Source of the DNA: Streptomyces glaucescens
GTDB taxonomy: Bacteria > Actinomycetota > Actinomycetes > Streptomycetales > Streptomycetaceae
Length of the DNA: 35,246 nt
Assembly: GCF_002154375.1 (NCBI RefSeq)
Contig: NZ_MUND01000144.1
Span: 1-35,246, forward strand
Direction of reading: 5' to 3'
Positions 7,996-17,352 of the stretch are shown here, in pieces (the stretch's first letter is position 1; each line of letters begins with the position of its first letter). The notes beneath the pieces are model-generated. The model had not been told where the DNA came from and ran no database searches. It saw only the letters and a list, made by a program, of their open reading frames with translations. The position numbers and the translations under genes were made by a program.

Positions 7996-10900
7996 ATGAC
8001 GGGTCATCTGCCCGCGCCGGAAGAGCGCGGACGGCCTTGGTCCGGGGGGAGTCTCCGCTACATAGCGAGCAGCCTCGTCCTGGCACTGTCCATCGCATTA
8101 CTTGACGGAGCGCCGGCGACAGCGGCACCGGACAAGCCTGCCGCGCCGAAGAAGGCCGCGGTCACCCAGGCGGCCGACATCCCCTCCGCTCGCGTCGCTG
8201 CACGGCTGTCGGGCAAGCGCGTCGAAGCCCTGTCGGAACGCACCGAGACGTCGACGACGTGGGCGAACAAGGATGGCTCGCTCACCACCGAACTGACCGC
8301 CGGACCCATCCGCTTCCACGACGAGACCACCGGTGACTGGCGTGACGTCGACCTCGACCTCGCCAACCAGGCGGACGGCACGGTCGAGCCGATTGCCCAC
8401 CCCGAGGGCCTGAAGCTAGCCGGTAGGACGGGCAGCCCGGCCACCTCGCTCAGAGCGGCCCAAGCCTCCAAGGCCACCGATCTGGTCACGCTCGGCCAGG
8501 GTGCTGAGCAGATCACCCTCCAGTGGAAGGGAGGACTGCCTGCTCCCAAGTTGGACGGCGCCCGGGCGGAGTACGTCAACGCTGTCCCCGGTGCGGACGT
8601 GGTGGTCGAGGCGACCCGTACCGGCTTCGAGCAGTTCGTCGAGATCAAGCAGAAACCTTCCTTCGACGGATACAGCTACACGCTGCCGCTTCGGGCCAAG
8701 GGGCTGAAGGCCCACCAGCAGGCCGACGGAAGCGTGCTGTTCACCGACAGGAAGAACCGCAAGTCCGCGACGATGCCGGCACCGGTGATGTGGGACGCCA
8801 CCGTGGACCCGCGATCCGGCGAACACACGCGCCGCGTGCCGGTGGCGATGAAGGTCGTCACCAAGGGCTCGAGCATCGAGCTCGTCGTCACTCCGGACGC
8901 CAAGTTCCTGGCCGACCCGGCTACGAAGTACCCGGTGACGGTGGACCCGTCCACCTCCGCCCTGAGCAACGTGTTCGACACCTACGTCCAGCAGGGTGAG
9001 ACGGTCGACTGGTCGACCGACGTCGAACTGGACTTCGGCAACCCCGGCACCAAGAACGCAGACGGCACCCCGCGAACCGCACAGTCCTTCATCTCCTGGA
9101 ACACGCCGGTCCAGGACGCGCTCGTGCTCGACGCCAAGCTGAGCCTGTGGAACTTCCACTCCGGCAATGCTCCCGCGTGCACCGCGCAGTCATGGGAGGT
9201 GTGGTCCTCTGGTGCGGCGTCCACCTCGAGCCGCTGGACGAACCGTCCGACGATGACGGCGAAGAAGGCCACCTCCACCGAGACCCGCGGCAACGCCTCG
9301 TGCACTACCCAGCCAGACGGGTGGATCAACGCCGACGTGACCACTCTGGTGCAGGAGTGGGCCTCGGCCAAGGCCACCCGCGGCCACATGGGTCTGCGGG
9401 CCGCGGACGAAACGAGCACCACTCAGTGGAAGCGCGTCAACTCCGCCAACGCCGCCTCCAACCCTCCCAAGCTGGTGGTCAACTACAACTACCGGCCGCG
9501 TACCGGCACGAAGCAGGAAGCCGGGCCGCCGTACTTCTCCTACAGCGGCAACTACACCGTCAGCACGACCACGCCGACGCTGCGGGACACCTTCGTCGAC
9601 GCCGACGGTGACAAGGTCAACGGCACCTTCCAGATCTTCGACAACGCCACCAACACCCAGGTCGGCAATGTCCTGGTGTCGAAGTACGTGCCCTCGGGCC
9701 AGGTCGCGTCGGTGACCGTGCCCGCCGGTGTACTGACCAACGGCAAGACCTACAAGTTCCGCACGAATCCGTACGACGGCACCCACTACAACGTCGGCTG
9801 GTCGGCGTGGAAGGTCTTCACGGTCGATGCGACCGCACCTTCCGCACCCAGCAAGGTCGTCTCGACGGACTACCCTTCGGGCAAGTGGGTCAAGGGAGCG
9901 GGCCAGGCCGGTACCTTCACCGTCACCCCGCCCGCGAACGACCACAACTGGCTGGAGTGGTCACTTGACGGCGTGACGTGGACCAAGGTCGCCACGGCAG
10001 GCTCCAGCGCGGACAAGGGCATCAGCATCGCCCCGCCCAAGGACGGAACCCACACCCTGCAGGTACGGGCCGTGGACAAGGCGGACAACAAGTCCGAGGC
10101 CATCGGGTACACCTTCCACGCAGGCCCCGGCGGCTTCCTCCAGCCTGACGAAGGCGAGCGCACCGCCCGCCGCCTCCCGCTCGTCGCGGAGGCCGACGGA
10201 GCCAAGTACGACGCTGTGTCGTTCTCGTGGCGCCGGTCCGAGGCCGACCCGTGGGTGAAGATCCCCGCCGGTGACGTGACCTCCGGCGGCACTCCGGTGA
10301 CCGCCTGGCCCGTCCCCCTGGTCAACGGCAAGAACCAGCCACTGGTCTGGAACACCACTGACACCGTCAACCCCGACGGCACCGTACAGATCAAGGCCGA
10401 CTTCACCGGCCCCGACAGCGCCGCGGGCAGCACCGCTCCGCTGTCCGTCGTCGTCGACCGCAGCGCCTCAGGTGCCGCGTCCGACGACGTGGGTCCAGGC
10501 AGCCTCAATCTGCTGACCGGTGACTACACCCTCTCCGCGACCGACGCCTCCGCCTTCGGCCTGTCCGTGACCCGTACCGCCTCTTCGCGCACACCCGACC
10601 AGGGTGCGAAGCAGGAAGGCCAGGCGGCGATCTTCGGCAAGGAGTGGGTCTCCGGCACGGGTGCCGAGCTGACCGAGTCCGATTACAGCCACCTGCGCAA
10701 GACGTCCGATACGGCCGTGGCCCTCGTCGACAGTGACGGCGAGGAGACGTCGTTCACCGCGAACGCCGCCAAGTCCGGCTGGATTCCTGAGCCGGGCGCC
10801 GAGGACCTGACGCTGACAGGCAGCACCAGCGGCTCCTTCACGCTCTCGGACACCGAGGGCATGGTGACGGAGTTCACCAAGCCCGACGCCGCCGCGACCA

Positions 10901-13900
10901 CGTGGCAGGCCTCCAGCACGCTGCTGAACGGACTGAGCAACTCCACCACGACAGTGGTCTCCGAGACGGTAACCGTCGGCACCCAGAAGCTCGCCCGGCC
11001 CAAGCGCATCATCGCGCCGACGTCCGCCGCCACCGCGGCGGCGTGCACCGCCACGCCGGCGACCAAGGGCTGCCGCTCGCTCGAGTTCGTCTACGCCACC
11101 TCCACCACCGCGACCGCGACCGCGACCGGAGACTTCGCCGGTCAGGTCAAGGAGATCCGTCTGTGGTCGACCGAGCCGGGTGCGGCGGCGGCCACGTCGA
11201 AGGCCGTGCAGACCTACCTGTACGACTCCGCCGGCCGTCTGCGTCAGGCCTGGAACCCGCTGATCAGCCCGGCGCTGAAGACGGAGTACGCCTACGACGC
11301 CGCAGGCAGGGTCACGCATCTGACGCCGGTCGGTCAGCTGCCGTGGACGTTCACCTATGGCAAGGCGGGCAACGCCTCCACAGCCGGTGACGGCATGCTC
11401 CTGAAGGCCTCACGTCCGGCGCTGAAGCAGGGCACGGCCGACGTGGTTGAGGGAGAGGCCGCCACCAGCGTCGTCTACGACGTCCCGCTCACCGGCAGCA
11501 CCGCGCCGCACGCCATGGGCGCGGCTGACGTGAAGGCGTGGGGCCAGACCGACGCCCCCACCGATGCGACCGCAGTCTTCCCGCCGGACGCCGTCCCTGC
11601 TTCCCACTCCGGCAGCGCACTCACCGCGGCGGACTACAAGCGGGCGGACGTCATCTACATGGGCGCGTCCGCGCACGAGGTCAACGCCGCCACGCCGGGT
11701 GGGCACATCTCGACCACCGAGTACGACCGGTTCGGCAACACGGTGCGTGAGTTGTCGGCCGCCAACCGCTCCCTCGCACTCGGCGTGACCGCGAGCGACC
11801 GGACCCAGCAGGCGGACCTCGGCATCGCCGGGCTCCCGACCGCGGAGCGAGCCGACCTGCTGGCCACCAAGTCGGTCTACAACGAGACCGGCACGCGTGA
11901 GCTGGAGGAGTTCGGACCGCTGCGGCGCGTCGACCTCACCGCCGACCTGAAGTCCGGCACCACCACCCTGGTACCGGCCGGCACGTCGGTCACGGCCCGC
12001 TCATGGACGGTCAACGAGTACGACGCCGGGCGCCCGACCGACGGCACCGCCAAGCTCAGGGACCAGATCACCAAGGTCACCACCGGCGCGGAGGTGCGTG
12101 AGCACCCCGGTGTCCAGGGCGAGGCCCGCGTGGCCCAGACCATCTACGACTGGGCAAAGGGCGTCCCGACCAGGACGATCGACGACCCGGCGGGGCAAGC
12201 GCTCACGACCACGACCGAGTACGACGCTGAAGGACGCGTCACCAAGCAGCTGCTGCCCGGCGCCACCGGCACGGACGCCGCGACCCGTGTGACCACGTAC
12301 TGGTCCGCGACCGGCACCGGCACCTGCCAGGGCCGTCCGGAATGGGCGGACCTGGTCTGCTCCACCGGCCCGGCCGGTGCGATCACCGGCGGCGGCACCA
12401 ACCCGTCGCAGCTGCCGACGACCACCACCGAGTACGACTGGTGGGGCAACGCGGTCAAGGTCAGCGACACCGCGAACGGCGTCACCCGCACCACCACCAC
12501 GACCCACGACTCCGCCGGGCGCCCGACGAAGGTCACGGTCACCGGTGGTGTCGGCCAGGCCGTGCCGGAGTCCACAACCGAGTACGACCCAGCCACCGGT
12601 CTGGAGGCCAAGACCACTTCTCCGACCGGTGGAACGATCACCAAGGCGTACGACAAGCTGGGCCGGCAGATCTCCTACACCGATGCCGACGGCGGGACCA
12701 CCACGACCGCGTACGACCTGCTGAACCGTCCGGTCACGGTCTCCGACAACGTCCCGTCCACGGTCACGTACACCTACGACCACACGGTCGAGCCGCGCGG
12801 CATGGCCACGAAGACCACCGACTCCATCGCCGGTGCCTTCTCCGCCACCTACGACGCCGACGGCTCGGTCGCAACCGAGAAACTGCCCGGCGGATACACC
12901 CTCACCGTCACCGAGGACCCGACGGGCAGCGCGGTCGAGCGCACCTACACTCGTGACAGCGACGGCACCCTGGTCTACAGCGACACCGTGACGGAGTCGA
13001 TCCACAGCCAGGTCACCAGCCACGCCGGATGGTCGGACCAGACCTACCGCTACGACGCCACAGGACGCCTCACCACGGTCGAGGACACCTACAGCACCCT
13101 GTGCACCCGCCGCAGCTACGGCTTCGACGCACGCACCAACCGCACCTCCCTGACCACCGCGCAAGGCACCGCCGGCGCCGACTGCCCGACCACCGGAGGC
13201 ACCACCACCAGCCACGCCTACGACAGCGCCGACCGTCTCGTCGACGCCGGCTACACCTACGACGCGTTCGGCCGCACTACGGCGCTTCCCGGCAGCACGA
13301 TCGGCTACTACGCCAACGACCTCGTCCACCAGCAGACCGCGAACGGCAAGCGCCAGACCTGGCAGCTCGACGCCGACATGCGGTTCCGCTCCTGGAAGGT
13401 CGAATCGGGCAGCGGCACCACCTGGACCCAGACCGCGTCCAAGCTCAACCACTACGACGGTGAGGGGGACAACCCCCGCTGGATCGTCGAGGACACCGCG
13501 ACCGGTGCCCTGACCCGCAACGTCGACTCCATGTCCGGCGACCTCGCTGCCACCACGAGCAAGACCGGCGACACCGTCCTGCAGCTCACCACCATCCATG
13601 GCGACGTCGCCCTCCAGCTCCCGCTGGACACCACCAAGGCCCCGGTCGCCCTGGACAGTGACGAGTACGGCAACCCGCGCGTCGGTCAGGCAGCCACCCG
13701 CTACAACTGGCTCGGCGCCAAGCAGCGCTCCGCCGAGACCCTCACCGGTCTGACGCTGATGGGCGTCCGCCTGTACAACCCCGTCACAGGCCGCTTCCTC
13801 TCCACGGACCCGGTCTACGGCGGCAACGCCAACGCCTACGAGTACGTCAACGCCGATCCGCTCAACCGCTACGACCTCGACGGCAAGTGGGGCTGGTTCA

Positions 13901-14310
13901 AGAAGAAGTGGAACCGGTTCAAGAAGTCCCGTGTCGCCAAGTGGGCCTACAGGAACAAGTGGGACATCGCGCTGACGGCCGCCGGGTTCATTCCTGGCGT
14001 CGGAGCCGCAGCGTGGGCCTACCGTGCCTACCGCATCGTGCGCATCGCTCGTGCGTCGCGGGGCATGGGCGGCGGGATCCGCTCCACGCGCGCCACCTCC
14101 AGGCTCGCCGGGCGGATGTGGGTCGGCAGGGGCGCCAAGCGCTTCAGGACCGACCATGGCGGCCGCGGCTACATCTCGCGGGACAGGACACGCCAGTGGC
14201 GTGCTCCGGAGCGCAAGGCCGACGGTCACTGGAAGTCGAACTTCCAGTGGCGCGAAGGCCGCAAGGGTAAGTGGCCGAACAACTACCACGTGTACCACCG
14301 CGGCCGCTAG
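7996..14310 (+). CDS. secreted DNRLRE/RHS-repeat polymorphic toxin
   Basis: Giant secreted RHS protein of 2104 residues. An N-terminal signal segment (hydrophobic SSLVLALSIALLDG, then APATAA) is followed by a DNRLRE domain (about 320-500) and a beta-sandwich linker (about 520-615). A long series of YD/RHS repeats runs from about 1075 to 1935 (YDSAGRL, YDAAGRV, YDKLGR and similar). The closing RHS core has GVRLYNPVTGRFLSTDP and ends in DLDGK near 1965. Such cores form a shell that encloses a variable C-terminal toxin. Here the tip is about 139 residues: a very basic start (WFKKKWNRFKK), a hydrophobic helix (AAGFIPGVGAAAWAYRAY) and a compact end with RQWRAPERK, NFQWREGRKGKW and NYHVYH. I cannot name the toxin fold; the basic, His/Trp-rich end would suit a nuclease. 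Start: ATG 7996, with AGAGGA a few bases upstream. Confidence 0.92.
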   Translation: MTGHLPAPEERGRPWSGGSLRYIASSLVLALSIALLDGAPATAAPDKPAAPKKAAVTQAADIPSARVAARLSGKRVEALSERTETSTTWANKDGSLTTELTAGPIRFHDETTGDWRDVDLDLANQADGTVEPIAHPEGLKLAGRTGSPATSLRAAQASKATDLVTLGQGAEQITLQWKGGLPAPKLDGARAEYVNAVPGADVVVEATRTGFEQFVEIKQKPSFDGYSYTLPLRAKGLKAHQQADGSVLFTDRKNRKSATMPAPVMWDATVDPRSGEHTRRVPVAMKVVTKGSSIELVVTPDAKFLADPATKYPVTVDPSTSALSNVFDTYVQQGETVDWSTDVELDFGNPGTKNADGTPRTAQSFISWNTPVQDALVLDAKLSLWNFHSGNAPACTAQSWEVWSSGAASTSSRWTNRPTMTAKKATSTETRGNASCTTQPDGWINADVTTLVQEWASAKATRGHMGLRAADETSTTQWKRVNSANAASNPPKLVVNYNYRPRTGTKQEAGPPYFSYSGNYTVSTTTPTLRDTFVDADGDKVNGTFQIFDNATNTQVGNVLVSKYVPSGQVASVTVPAGVLTNGKTYKFRTNPYDGTHYNVGWSAWKVFTVDATAPSAPSKVVSTDYPSGKWVKGAGQAGTFTVTPPANDHNWLEWSLDGVTWTKVATAGSSADKGISIAPPKDGTHTLQVRAVDKADNKSEAIGYTFHAGPGGFLQPDEGERTARRLPLVAEADGAKYDAVSFSWRRSEADPWVKIPAGDVTSGGTPVTAWPVPLVNGKNQPLVWNTTDTVNPDGTVQIKADFTGPDSAAGSTAPLSVVVDRSASGAASDDVGPGSLNLLTGDYTLSATDASAFGLSVTRTASSRTPDQGAKQEGQAAIFGKEWVSGTGAELTESDYSHLRKTSDTAVALVDSDGEETSFTANAAKSGWIPEPGAEDLTLTGSTSGSFTLSDTEGMVTEFTKPDAAATTWQASSTLLNGLSNSTTTVVSETVTVGTQKLARPKRIIAPTSAATAAACTATPATKGCRSLEFVYATSTTATATATGDFAGQVKEIRLWSTEPGAAAATSKAVQTYLYDSAGRLRQAWNPLISPALKTEYAYDAAGRVTHLTPVGQLPWTFTYGKAGNASTAGDGMLLKASRPALKQGTADVVEGEAATSVVYDVPLTGSTAPHAMGAADVKAWGQTDAPTDATAVFPPDAVPASHSGSALTAADYKRADVIYMGASAHEVNAATPGGHISTTEYDRFGNTVRELSAANRSLALGVTASDRTQQADLGIAGLPTAERADLLATKSVYNETGTRELEEFGPLRRVDLTADLKSGTTTLVPAGTSVTARSWTVNEYDAGRPTDGTAKLRDQITKVTTGAEVREHPGVQGEARVAQTIYDWAKGVPTRTIDDPAGQALTTTTEYDAEGRVTKQLLPGATGTDAATRVTTYWSATGTGTCQGRPEWADLVCSTGPAGAITGGGTNPSQLPTTTTEYDWWGNAVKVSDTANGVTRTTTTTHDSAGRPTKVTVTGGVGQAVPESTTEYDPATGLEAKTTSPTGGTITKAYDKLGRQISYTDADGGTTTTAYDLLNRPVTVSDNVPSTVTYTYDHTVEPRGMATKTTDSIAGAFSATYDADGSVATEKLPGGYTLTVTEDPTGSAVERTYTRDSDGTLVYSDTVTESIHSQVTSHAGWSDQTYRYDATGRLTTVEDTYSTLCTRRSYGFDARTNRTSLTTAQGTAGADCPTTGGTTTSHAYDSADRLVDAGYTYDAFGRTTALPGSTIGYYANDLVHQQTANGKRQTWQLDADMRFRSWKVESGSGTTWTQTASKLNHYDGEGDNPRWIVEDTATGALTRNVDSMSGDLAATTSKTGDTVLQLTTIHGDVALQLPLDTTKAPVALDSDEYGNPRVGQAATRYNWLGAKQRSAETLTGLTLMGVRLYNPVTGRFLSTDPVYGGNANAYEYVNADPLNRYDLDGKWGWFKKKWNRFKKSRVAKWAYRNKWDIALTAAGFIPGVGAAAWAYRAYRIVRIARASRGMGGGIRSTRATSRLAGRMWVGRGAKRFRTDHGGRGYISRDRTRQWRAPERKADGHWKSNFQWREGRKGKWPNNYHVYHRGR

Positions 14311-14340
14311 GACTTGACAGCCGCTGGGAACTGTTGACGG

Positions 14341-14372
14341 AACGGGGGTGCCGGGTTTCCGGTACCCCCGTT
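14341..14372 (+). terminator. hairpin between RHS toxin and partner gene
   Basis: AACGGGGGT pairs with ACCCCCGTT, and an inner CCGG/CCGG closes a GTTT loop, about 14 bp in all. It begins 30 bases after the toxin stop and ends 28 bases before the next start. It probably ends or dampens toxin transcription, which would require the antidote gene to be expressed separately or by read-through. Confidence 0.75.
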
Positions 14373-14400
14373 CTGCACCACCGCCGAAAGGGAGAAAGAG

Positions 14401-14727
14401 ATGAGTCAGCGTCGGTTTCAGCAGGTCGATGGCCTGATCGGGATCGGGAGGAACTCGGCGAGCCTGGAGTTCTACCTGAGGGTGGAGACCGGAGAGGTCA
14501 TCTATGAGGATGACGAGGAGCGTGAGGAGTACATCCAGATGTACCGGTACCAGACGGCTGCTGCGGGAGCGGACGCCGTGGTGTCGGACATGTTCGAGAC
14601 CGATGAACTGGAAGACCTGGTCCAGGGCCTGACCGACGGGCGTGTCTCCTGGTACGGCGAGGACCTGACCTTCCGCCCTGCCACGGCCGACGAGAAGGCG
14701 CGCATTCACGCCGTGACCGGCTGGTGA
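14401..14727 (+). CDS. candidate immunity protein for the RHS toxin
   Basis: Small cytoplasmic protein of 108 residues with no signal peptide and no membrane segment. It is strongly acidic (for example YEDDEEREEY at about 40-49 and ETDELED at 66-72), whereas the adjacent toxin tip is strongly basic. Position immediately downstream of an RHS gene, size and charge complementarity are the standard signature of a polymorphic-toxin antidote. I do not recognise the family. The ATG at 14401 has AAGGGAG at 14388-14394 with six bases of spacing, a strong site. Without the RHS neighbour it would be an orphan hypothetical protein. Function is inferred from context. Confidence 0.8.
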   Translation: MSQRRFQQVDGLIGIGRNSASLEFYLRVETGEVIYEDDEEREEYIQMYRYQTAAAGADAVVSDMFETDELEDLVQGLTDGRVSWYGEDLTFRPATADEKARIHAVTGW

Positions 14728-15248
14728 TCGAGCCACCACGCAGAGCACCGCATGCGGTGTGCCAGGTGGCGGGCTCCGCCGGGACCAGCGCCGCTTCTTG
14801 CACCGCGCCGCCGGAACAGATCGCTGTCACGCTGGACTGCTGACCACTGCCGAGTGGTTTCCCCAAGCCCACCGCCTCGGAAATCTGCGTGGACGGCTCA
14901 CCGAGCGCATCGTGCCGCTGGGAGGCTGCCATGACCCGGCTGCCGCATCAGCTCGGCGATGCCGTCTGCCTTGATCCAGCCTGTGGGGAGGAACCGGGCC
15001 GGACCGGCCGCCAGGTAGTCGCCGCGCATCCGGGTCTCGACTCCGGCGATCTTCGGCAGACCCGTACGCCGACGGAACGGTTCCGGCAGTGGGAGATGCC
15101 GCTGGCGTGCGGAAGTGGCCGATTCGTCGGTAACGGACAGGCGGCGTGCCGTTGTGCGTTGTTTCGGCAGAGGGCATTGCAGGGGATAACCCTTATGCCC
15201 GGAGAAATGGCTTTACGTCCGAATGGTCACGGCCGGAAAGAGTCCGCC
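14728..15248. other. intergenic region without a supported gene
   Basis: Frames are open on both strands but none has a recognisable product. A minus-strand stretch near 14990-15090 reads GLPKIAGVETRMRGDY and looks like decayed coding sequence of unknown origin. The rightmost 60 bases are less GC-rich and may hold the promoter of the NfeD/SPFH operon. Confidence 0.45.
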
Positions 15249-15680
15249 ATGGACCTATGGTTGATCTGGTTGATCACCGCGGCTCTGCTGGCGGCGGCGG
15301 AGATATTCACGCTCACTGCCGCGCTGGGAATGCTGAGCGCGGCCGCGTTGGTCACGGCGGGGTTCGCCGCGCTCGGCCTGCCGCTCCCTTTCCAGTTCAT
15401 CGTGTTCGCCGTCGTCGCCACCGTCACCGTGCTGTTCTTGCGTCCCGTCGCGTTGCGCCACGTGTTCCAGTTGCAAGGGGCGAAATTCGGTGTCGACGCA
15501 CTGATCGGCAAGGGGGCCCTCGTCGTCTCGGAGGTGACGGGTCTGGGCGGCAGGGTTCGTATTGACGGTGAGGAGTGGACGGCACGCTCGTACGACGAGA
15601 CGCTGGTCATTCCTCCCGGAACGATCGTCGACGTCTTGGAGATCCATGGCGCCACCGCGTTCGTCTACCCCCGGGGCTGA
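15249..15680 (+). CDS. NfeD-like membrane protein
   Basis: Membrane partner protein of an SPFH (flotillin/stomatin-like) scaffold, 143 residues. Hydrophobic segments lie at about 3-25, 30-47 and 50-68. A soluble C-terminal OB-fold domain (about 80-143) follows, with GKGALVVSEV, GGRVRIDGEEW and the IPPGTIVDVLEIHG strand typical of short NfeD proteins (YbbK/NfeD1b type). It lacks the serine-protease domain of long NfeD. Start: ATG 15249 with GGAAAG eight bases upstream; the long upstream open frame is not family-like. The SPFH gene begins four bases after its stop, so the two form an operon thought to organise membrane microdomains or protein quality control. Confidence 0.9.
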   Translation: MDLWLIWLITAALLAAAEIFTLTAALGMLSAAALVTAGFAALGLPLPFQFIVFAVVATVTVLFLRPVALRHVFQLQGAKFGVDALIGKGALVVSEVTGLGGRVRIDGEEWTARSYDETLVIPPGTIVDVLEIHGATAFVYPRG

Positions 15681-15684
15681 CATC

Positions 15685-16713
15685 ATGGAAACTTCGGCGG
15701 TTCTCGTTGCCGGCCTGATCGTCGCGCTGATCGCGATCTTCACCGTGGTACGGGCGGTGCGCATCGTGCCGCAGGCCCGCGCTCGCAATGTCGAACGGCT
15801 CGGGCGATATCACCGCACCCTGAATCCCGGTCTCAATCTGGTCATCCCTTACATCGACCGCGTTCACCCGGTGATCGACCTGCGAGAACAGGTCGTCTCC
15901 TTCAAGCCGCAGCCGGTGATCACCGAGGACAACCTGGTCGTCGAGATCGACACCGTCCTGTACTTCCAGGTCACCGACCCACGAGCGGCCTTCTACGAGA
16001 TCGCGAACTTCCTTCACGGCGTCGAGCAGCTGACCGTCACGACCTTGCGCAACGTCGTCGGATCCATGGATCTGGAGAAGACGCTCACCTCCCGGGACAC
16101 CATCAACAGCCAGCTCCGCGGTGTGCTGGACGAGGCCACCGGAAAGTGGGGCCTGCGCGTCAACCGGGTGGAGATCAAGGCGATCGACCCTCCGCAGAGC
16201 ATCAAGGACGCGATGCAGAAGCAGATGCGGGCCGAGCGGGACAAGCGGGCCGCGATCCTCGGGGCGGAAGGGCAGCGCCAGTCGCAGATCCTCACCGCCG
16301 AAGGCGACAAACAGGCCGCTGTCCTGCGTGCCGAGGGCAACCGCACCGCTGCGATCCTCCAGGCGGAGGGCCAGTCCCGGGCGATCGACGAGGTGTTCCA
16401 GGCCGTGCACCGCAACGACCCCGACCCCAAGCTGCTCGCCTACCAGTACCTTCAGACGCTGCCGCAACTCGCACAGGGCTCCGGCAACAATTTCTGGGTG
16501 ATCCCCAGCGAGATCACCGCCGCGCTCCAAGGCGTGTCCCGAGCCTTCAGCGACACGCTGCCCCGGTCACCGGCCACGCGCGAGAAGCAGCCGGACGACA
16601 TGGCCACGCAGGCTGCGCACGACACGGCGCAGGCCGCGGAAGCGGCCGCCGAGGCCCTCGCCGACGTGGCCAGGGCCGATGCCGGCGCCATCTCACCCCA
16701 CCGACCTCGCTGA
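15685..16713 (+). CDS. SPFH/Band 7 membrane scaffold protein
   Basis: Stomatin/prohibitin-type protein of 342 residues, related to QmcA. It has an N-terminal membrane anchor (about 5-25). The Band 7 domain (about 26-190) shows GLNLVIPYIDRVHPVIDLRE, then EIDTVLYFQV and a TLRNVVGSMDLE segment. An Ala/Glu/Gln-rich coiled coil follows at about 185-265 (repeated AEGxxQxA units), then FWVIPSEITAAL and an Ala-rich acidic tail. It oligomerises on the membrane and, with the NfeD-like protein encoded just upstream, is expected to build a ring-like scaffold that affects membrane order or the proteolysis of membrane proteins. The four-base gap to the upstream stop implies translational coupling. No regulatory element of its own is seen. 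Confidence 0.92.
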   Translation: METSAVLVAGLIVALIAIFTVVRAVRIVPQARARNVERLGRYHRTLNPGLNLVIPYIDRVHPVIDLREQVVSFKPQPVITEDNLVVEIDTVLYFQVTDPRAAFYEIANFLHGVEQLTVTTLRNVVGSMDLEKTLTSRDTINSQLRGVLDEATGKWGLRVNRVEIKAIDPPQSIKDAMQKQMRAERDKRAAILGAEGQRQSQILTAEGDKQAAVLRAEGNRTAAILQAEGQSRAIDEVFQAVHRNDPDPKLLAYQYLQTLPQLAQGSGNNFWVIPSEITAALQGVSRAFSDTLPRSPATREKQPDDMATQAAHDTAQAAEAAAEALADVARADAGAISPHRPR

Positions 16714-17352
16714 TCCTGAGTCGCACGCAGTGGCCGGCGGGACCGGTCAGGTCGTCCGCCCACCTGTGTCAACCCGCGTGGCCTTCGGGCCGGGCCGCGT
16801 GCCGGCCGAGAGGGCAGGTGAGCAGGTGCGGGTTTCGACTGGCGGCGGGTGATGGCTCTCTCGACGGCGGTTACGCGGTCGGCAGAGTGCGGGCCTTTCG
16901 GTGCGATGCCGCGCACTGATCCGGGGTCTGTGTCGGGAGCGGAGGGATGGTTCCGTGACATCCATCACACCGACCTAAGGCAATCGCCCTGCCGGATAGT
17001 AGATGTCGGCCTCGTGAAATATGGGACTTGTCCGACTTGATGCCGACGTGATCCGCGTCAGGCCGGGCCGACGAGGCGACCGTCCGGCATGTGCGCCGGG
17101 TGTCGCCCGCCCGCTGCTTTCTGATGAAGCGTCGGGAGCGCGGCAAGGACGAAGACGCCGCGCCAGCACACGACCACGCACCTGGCAAGGGCGCCGGGCA
17201 CTACTAGGCGAGGTAGTGCGTCGGCTCTTTGCCCTGCTCGCGCGGCCCTCCTAAGAATGACGACCCGCAGGACGTCTCCGCAGTTCAGGAGCGGAGTCTG
17301 CGCAGAGCAAGCCCCAGCAGGGGCGCTCCGCGAAAACCGAGTGAGGTCTCGC
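16714..17352. other. long intergenic region before the CAP gene
   Basis: No supported coding region in either orientation. Short open frames lack ribosome sites and any recognisable sequence. A less GC-rich patch at about 16960-17040 could hold a promoter, and the structured leader of the CAP-domain gene lies at 17291-17331. I looked for a c-di-AMP (ydaO-type) riboswitch, frequent before cell-wall genes in Streptomyces, and did not find its conserved segments. Confidence 0.5.
17291..17331 (+). promoter_or_regulatory. structured leader upstream of the CAP gene
   Basis: A closing stem GCGGAG/CTCCGC (17291-17296 with 17326-17331) encloses a self-complementary TCTGCGCAGA (17297-17306) and a hairpin GCCCC-AGCA-GGGGC (17311-17324), forming a possible three-way junction. 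It lies 10 bases before the ribosome site GTGAGG. It could be a small cis-regulatory RNA or a 5' stabiliser; it matches no riboswitch I know. Confidence 0.4.

Noticed and set aside
12001..14748. Minus-strand open frame of about 915 codons opposite the RHS gene
   Set aside because: Gly/Val/Arg-rich shadow of the YD repeats, no recognisable domain and no ribosome site.
16714..17352. c-di-AMP riboswitch upstream of the CAP gene
   Set aside because: The conserved ydaO-type segments are not present; only a small hairpin cluster is seen.
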